Source: Mytilus galloprovincialis
Taxonomy: Eukaryota; Mollusca; Bivalvia; Mytilida; Mytilidae
Reading direction: 5' to 3'
Assembly: GCF_965363235.1 (NCBI RefSeq)
Contig: NC_134840.1
Location: 58,646,793 to 58,710,792, forward strand
DNA: 64,000 bases
A program made the translations under genes and the position numbers. Positions 58,591 through 64,000 of this stretch are shown here, one piece after another. How positions within the stretch are numbered: position 1 is the stretch's first letter; each line of letters starts with the position of its first letter. Under the pieces are notes generated by a model. That model saw only the letters and a list, made by a program, of their open reading frames with translations, was not told the DNA's origin and made no database searches.

Positions 58591-59907
58591 CTATATAAAC
58601 AATCAAATACAGTAGCATTCCATACCTTTTTGCGTTATAGACACGTTAACGTTTATAATGAACACATAGTCTACTTTAAGTCAATGCAAAACTGTTTTAT
58701 CTATTGCATTAGCTTATGCTTTTTGAAATGATGGTGTATAAAAACTAGACAGTGTAGTCTATGTCATCGGGACCGGCCAATGACCTTGAATTTTGTCCTC
58801 AAAATACTTGATTCATTTCACATTTTCGTATCTGGAACACAACTGTTTTCTTATTTTGTATGTTCTGTTGATATTTGATTAATAAATGCTACACTTCAAT
58901 ATAACGTGTCGCGTACCATGGATAATGAGAATGACTTTTTCAAGGTCAAATAAAAAGTTAACCTAAAATATTTTCATTTTTTATATGTCCATCCTTAAAC
59001 CATACATATTCTTCTTTGCATTTGCAAAACCTTTTCAGTGCAGCTGACATAATAAGATAAACTTATAGATTTTATAATTATATAATATTTACATAAACAT
59101 CTTATTAAGTGAGTACTTACATTATTGCATTTACTTTATCGTTTAAAGTTTACGTCGTTTTGAACGAAACGGTCTTTTTTTAACGACCAAAGTTGTTTAT
59201 TATGGAACTAATTTACTTTTGAAAGCCTGTATCTTTGAAACGTGGTCAATTCAAAGAATTTTCAGTATAAAAACATAAACTTTTTGTAGTTGCATGTTAA
59301 AATGAATGCCCAACTCATGGAGCAAGTTGGAAAACGCGTATTTAATATTTCATATTCAAAGGACAAAGGTAAATATATATTTTTTCATCCTGGTATCTAT
59401 GATGAGTTTATTATTATTATTATAAATCAATGTAAAAAAAAAAGAAATTTAAGTAGACTAATAATAGTTAAAAATAATAAAATTGAGAATGTATGTTGTT
59501 AATTTAGATATCAGCATACATGTACTTCTTATTCGTAACATTTGACATACATCTGATGAGTCCATGAACAAATTATACTGTATTTGATTTTAGTCCAACG
59601 TTTCTTATCCTTTAATAACAAAGTTTATATTAAGGGCATAAGAATGAGTGATAAAATGAACCCTGTTTATCTCGACTACACACTTTTACATCTGATGATT
59701 CCGACACCATTTTGATAATTTTGTTATACTAAACTCTGTATTCCAGAAGAAATAACAATCAACTGACAATTTATGAAACGCTGTATTATTCCTCCATAGC
59801 AAACTCAACTGTTGTCCCAATTTAATCCTTCCAGTCGATTCTGTACATTAACAATTACAAATAATCGGTATATTATACGTAAATAACAGAACAAGAAGTT
59901 TCAAATG

Positions 59908-59966
<59 letters not shown>

Positions 59967-60547
59967 TTAACTTTTTCTATTTGATCTGTTTCTATTTTAA
60001 TTGAAAAGTATTTAAAGGTCTGTTTATATATGCATATTTTGAATTCTATGCCATTCTACTGAGTGCGTCATATAGTATTTCTTGCCATTGAATGTATCAA
60101 ACAAAGAAGGGTTTTTAAAATCAATTTGTTTGTAATGTTTCGCTAATTTTATCTCATAAATAGACATATGAATATGAATGCAATATGCAAAAAAATCAAA
60201 TAAAACAGATAATTCAAAAATAAAGTAACTGTGTAAACCTAGTAATTTTATGTTTAACAAATAATCACAACAATACTATCGAAAATAAAAGACATTTCAT
60301 CGAAACAAACTTGTCTATTTGTATTGTTAATACGCATTTCTTTCAAGGAAGTAATTTGTATATTTACCTACATATGTATGTTTCTCGGAAATGTGGGTGG
60401 CTCCCATGCTAACCGATATTAATCACATTTTATCCGTAGTCGGCTGATTGTTCGAGGTTGTAAGGTGACCATTCGTTTCTCAAATCAACATGACTTGGAC
60501 GAAGTTGTCTCATTGGTAACGACACCACATATCCTTAATTTATACAA
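58591..60547. other. gene-free stretch with 52-base poly(T)
   Basis: Contains an uninterrupted T-run at 59909-59960, which could be the tail of an inverted retroposed sequence or a collapsed homopolymer. No adjacent body was recognised. The rest is AT-rich with no coding signal. Confidence 0.45.
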
Positions 60548-60621
60548 ATGGATATCCAATTTACTGATCTAAGGGCAAACTATTTAGAACTAGGAGCCAG
60601 TGGTAAAAACGGTATCAGCAA
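60548..60621 (+). pseudogene. calcyphosin-like exon 1, copy C, splice donor lost
   Basis: Encodes MDIQFTDLRANYLELGASGK and NGIS, clearly related to copy A, but the donor AG|GT has become AA|AC. Reading on gives KQSF and a stop. The 5' flank (TTAATTTATACAAATGG) resembles that of copy D. Probably a dead exon. Confidence 0.65.
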
Positions 60622-61123
60622 ACAAAGTTTTTAAACATTTTTCGAGGGTGACACCAAAATCTTAAATTGATGCATCTGCTAAAAGTCTAAGTTTTATATC
60701 CATATGTACATTCGATTCTATATAAGGCAATGCCATTTGTTTCCTTTAGGAGAACTGAGCAGTATTCAGGAAGTGTAACATTTCAAGCGTATTGTACACC
60801 GTAAGCCGAATTACATGTATAAAAGAATTCTGAATATATATAATTTTAGTAAATTAGTAAATTAGTACCTTCAGATGAGCAAAAAATACATGTTTCTGTG
60901 GTATACTATATTTGCGTTACGGATTTAATATAAGTTGTCACATATCCGTGTGGTAGAGTTGTTATACGGACATCAAAAATATGAAGGCGGAAAACCTCAT
61001 TGACCGACTTCAAATACTCTGAATTAAAAAAGGTGACATAAAGTTGCTTATATAAATGTTTTTTGGACTCGGTTGTTTAGTTGTTGCGTTGGTATTTACA
61101 TCGTTTCTCCTTATCTTATACAA

Positions 61124-61197
61124 ATGGCTGACCATATAACAGATTTAAGGGCGAAATGTTTAGAAAAAGGCGCAAGTTGTTTTCACGGCATAAGCAG
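61124..61197 (+). CDS. calcyphosin-like exon 1, copy D
   Basis: ATG at 61124 opens MADHITDLRAKCLEKGASCF then HGISR. It is 74 bp with donor AG|GTACTA in phase 2. It is the best preserved copy nearest to the paralogous exon 2 at 63517, so it is the likeliest first exon of the second gene; joining them keeps frame and restores Arg at the junction. Confidence 0.72.
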
Positions 61198-62164
61198 GTA
61201 CTAGTAATCAAGTATTGAATTATTAAATATTTTACAAAATATGAATTTGATTCATCTATTGCAAGTCTAGGTGTTATATCTATAATGGAAACTGAGAAGA
61301 GTAGTTTATGTAAACTTTCGTATTTGAGACAAATTTAACAATTTTATTTTGTCAATGGTTACAAAGTATGCATGTGACTTATCCTAATGTAATGCATAGT
61401 GGTTCATTTCGAAGAAATAAGTAATTATCCGGAAATGCAACCTTTCATTCGGTTTGAAAATCATACGCCAAAGGACAAGGATGAGGTAACTTAGACAAAC
61501 TTAGATTTAAGGATGTATTTAGGTGAGGTTTTGGAATAAGTGTCAAATGGTCGGACATGGTCGGACTCCTTGGTGATTTTCCATACAATACAAGGTAAAA
61601 TATTTTGTCCCATAACACCTATTTATCTGTTAACATAAGACTTAATGGCTCATAAGAGGTCATTTGACAAAATTTAAGCAGATACTTGATTTTCTTCCTT
61701 TGATTTCAGACCCAAATAATACCAATGCAAATATAAGGTAAAAGTCCGAGGCAACCTAATCCCGTTATATTTTATAAATAAAAAATCTCGAAAAGGAGCT
61801 CCATGACCTATCAATATTTTTAGATTATTTTGATCCTTTACTTATACGTTATCAGCTTAAAGTATCAATTTTGAATTCTTGATTTATTTAATTTTACCTT
61901 AAATCACCTAAGTATTTTCTTAAGTAAATTTATACCAGTAAACAGCTGTTTGTAAGAAATCAGTTATGAACAATTAATACAGGTTTTTGTACCAAGTCAG
62001 CAACATGACAGTTGTTGTCCATTCGTTTGATGTGTTTTATCTTTTGATTTTGCCATTTGATTAGTCACTTTCCGTTTTGAATTTTCTATGTTTAATATAA
62101 GTAATGTTTATATAAACAATACTTCTGTTTGAATTTTCCTTGGGGTTCAGTATTTTGTGAAGTT
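61198..62164. other. gene-free stretch (probable intron of the second calcyphosin-like gene)
   Basis: Contains a family B fragment at about 61985-62165 (GTACCAAGTCAGCAACATGA, TTCGTTTGATGTGTTTTATC). No coding signal. Confidence 0.4.
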
Positions 62165-62500
62165 ACTTTTTTCTGTAATCTACTTTATTTGCTAAGGGAG
62201 TTGATAGACGCACATTTTGTTTACAAAAGACTGATAAGTGGCACTCGAATCAACAATTTTAAAAAGTCCAAATAAAGTACGAAGTTAAAGAGCATTGAGT
62301 ACCAAAAATTCCTGAAAGTTTTGCCAAATACAGCTATGGTAATGTAATGCTGAGGTAGAAAAAGCCTTAATATTTAAAAAAAAGAAGTTTGGAATCAAGT
62401 AATTTATAATTATGACCATATCAATAGAAATTCATGTCTTGGCTACTGGGCTGATGATACCCTCTTGGGAAAAAACTCCACCAGCAGTAGTATCGACCAC
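62165..62500 (-). repeat. strongly decayed retrozyme-like fragment, minus strand
   Basis: The reverse complement has TTTGGCAAAACTTTCAGGAA, ACTCAATGCTCTTTAACTTC and GTGCGTCTATC in retrozyme order, and a TGGTGGAG...GGGTATCATCAGCCCAGTAG phrase from the unit interior. The ribozyme core is lost. Confidence 0.5.
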
Positions 62501-62688
62501 GTGGTTGCAACGCTTATAATCAAAACTTCACCTTAAATTTCCATGTTTTGAAAGAAATGTTAAGTGTATCTTTTGTTCATAGTCATTTAGTGTAAGTAAA
62601 ATATGACCTATAGATATCTATATCTCGAAAAAGGGTGCTCTATATCATCAGCGGATAAAATGCATATCATTCATAGTTTTGTTAAAAA

Positions 62689-62790
62689 ATGGCTGACTTA
62701 GTCAAAAACTATAGACGAAATTTAACACAGTTTATAACAAGGAGGCAGTTGTATTCACGGCATACGAATACACTTAAGTATTTAATTGTC
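62689..62790 (+). pseudogene. calcyphosin-like exon 1, copy E, degenerate
   Basis: Begins GTTAAAAAATGGCTGACTTA like copy A, and later has GTTGTATTCACGGCATA as in copies A and D (TTTTCACGGCATAAGCAG). Small length changes in between shift the frame, and the splice donor is gone. The open frame running on for 62 codons is therefore not the ancestral protein. Confidence 0.6.
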
Positions 62791-63039
62791 CGTTTTGGTA
62801 ATTTTTTTCTGATATTGTATGATATCATAAATAAAGAGACAGACACATATAAAGCAGCTTTGCAAATTATAATGTAAATAGATTTATGCTAGAATACGGC
62901 AATTTTTAGTTTAAAATTGACATTAATCTGATGTTTCCCTGAACACATATATACACAGATTTCTATTGGCTTTTTAAACTTTATTTTGACGATACAAAAT
63001 GTTAATCTTGGTATCTTTGATGAGTTTATTTCTAACATA

Positions 63040-63265
63040 CACCATGGTTCGGGAGTAAGGGGCGCACAACCCTTTCCGAACATGGAACAGTGGTGCAGCA
63101 ACGCATCACAAGAACAAGTTGAAAAAAAAAAATCAACGAAAAATGACATACAATAACAAATGAAAACCAGTGAATTAAAGGCGTCTGATTAAGGACACGA
63201 ATATACCGAATGCTAGTTGGATAATGTTGTAACAGTACAACATAAGAAAAATATGTAAAATCAAT
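63040..63265 (+). repeat. family A fragment
   Basis: Contains ACAGTGGTGCAGCAACGCAT, AATGACATACAATAACAAAT, GAAAACCAGTGAATTAAAGG and GTTGTAACAGTACAACATAA, phrases of the long family A copies, partly rearranged. Confidence 0.45.
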
Positions 63266-63516
63266 ATATATCGTTTAATTGTCACATATTAAAACCTGTC
63301 TGGTTATCTTGAGTGGCAAGAAATGAAAAACAAATACAAAAGCAGAAATGCTTTGTTAACCTTGTTTCATACAGTTGATATATACAAATCATAATGTATA
63401 TTTTAGTCGTCGAAAAGATGAAAACCTGCAGTCAAGTTGATGTAAGATTTGACTTAATTTAAGGAACAGGATACTATTCACTATATTGTCTTTAATTTAT
63501 ATTGATTAATTTCTAG

Positions 63517-63694
63517 AATATTTCGACATATGAACGTTGGTCATAGTGAACGGCTAAGTCTCAAGAAATTCAGTGATAGCCTAAAGGCCTTTGGTCTAAG
63601 CCTACCAGAAAGTTCCGTAGAAGAGTTGTTTAAATACATTGACAAGAATGGAAAGAATGAAATTCTTTTTGAGGAATTTCTACAAGCACTAAGG
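63517..63694 (+). CDS. calcyphosin-like exon 2, paralogous copy
   Basis: Acceptor TTAATTTCTAG|A and donor AGG|GTAACT; 178 bp with the same phases as 48711-48888. It encodes IFRHMNVGHSERLSLKKF to EEFLQALR. The second EF loop (DKNGKNEILFEE) is near canonical. The first has lost its acidic ligands (NVGHSERLSLKK), so it should not bind calcium. Exons 3 and 4 would lie beyond the window. Divergent gene or early pseudogene; the intact frame and splice sites favour a gene. Confidence 0.78.
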
Positions 63695-63933
63695 GTAACT
63701 ATCGTTCAGGAAGAACACTTAAGGAAAATGGCTTTCTTGGTTTTTCTGTTTTCAAGAGCTTGATGAGTTGCCATACAAAATAAAAAAGACATCGGAAAAT
63801 ACTTTCAACGTGAATCTTCAAACACAGTGAGAGAAATCATTTAAAGATAATCGTATGTGGTTAATCTCTGTGTCATTTTGGTCGCTTGTGGAGAGTTGTC
63901 TCATTGGCAATCATACCATATCTTCTTTTTATG
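63695..63933. other. intron sequence with family A scrap
   Basis: Contains GGAGAGTTGTCTCATTGGCA followed by ATCATACCATATCTTC at about 63888-63924, the inverse of the family A 5' phrase. Confidence 0.45.
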
Positions 63934-64000
63934 CCCCACCTACGGTAGTAGGGGGGCATTATGTTTTCTGGTCTGTGCGTCCGTTCGTCTGTTCGTCCGT
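63934..64000 (-). mobile_element. pearl-like element end, cut by the window edge
   Basis: The hairpin GCCCCACCTACGGTAGTAGG with GGGGGCAT is followed by GTCCGTTCGTCTGTTCGTCC, the inverse of an ACGG/ACGA tract plus hairpin end, as in the elements at 16098 and 38083. Only the terminal 67 bp is visible. Confidence 0.5.

Noticed and set aside
59909-59960. Poly(A) tail of a retrocopy on the minus strand
   Set aside because: No gene-like or SINE-like body was found next to the T-run, so a simple homopolymer or assembly artefact is equally likely.

Overview
The window looks like nuclear DNA from a bivalve mollusc, most likely a marine mussel (Mytilus or a close relative). The reasons are AT-rich sequence, genes split by spliceosomal introns, two animal-type gene families, and very dense short repeats of kinds I recognise from mussel DNA. 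There is no operon structure, and I found no rRNA, no convincing functional tRNA and no CRISPR array.

Left part (1-24 kb). Two paralogous minus-strand genes encode ZAP/PARP12-like RNA-binding proteins: 7675-10343 and 20177-23354. Each has a long first coding exon carrying a disordered Arg/Asp/Asn-rich N-terminus, a winged-helix segment and a block of CCCH zinc fingers. A phase-2 intron cuts a WWE-like domain, which a short second exon completes. Neither gene has an ADP-ribosyltransferase (PARP) domain before its stop. They are probably innate antiviral or RNA-surveillance factors (inference). Between and around them lie repeats, including a tandem element at 5684-6139 with two near-canonical type I hammerhead ribozyme motifs 355 bp apart (a retrozyme-like element).

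Middle part (24-39.9 kb). I see no convincing gene here. The stretch holds terminal-inverted-repeat elements (24057-24338 and 28383-29155), tRNA-derived SINE-like pieces, palindromic MITEs, pearl/Helentron-like elements with tandem cores, and dispersed mussel repeats.

Right part (39.9-64 kb). A complete four-exon calcyphosin-like EF-hand gene lies on the plus strand (coding 39905-50907, 186 aa). Its 8.7-kb first intron holds a Harbinger-type DNA transposon (41790-44346) with a 174-aa transposase N-terminal fragment, and a non-autonomous derivative of the same family inserted into its left end. Downstream are four further copies of calcyphosin exon 1 (57260, 60548, 61124, 62689), at least two of them degenerate, and a second copy of exon 2 (63517-63694). 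These mark a partially duplicated calcyphosin-like locus that runs off the right edge.
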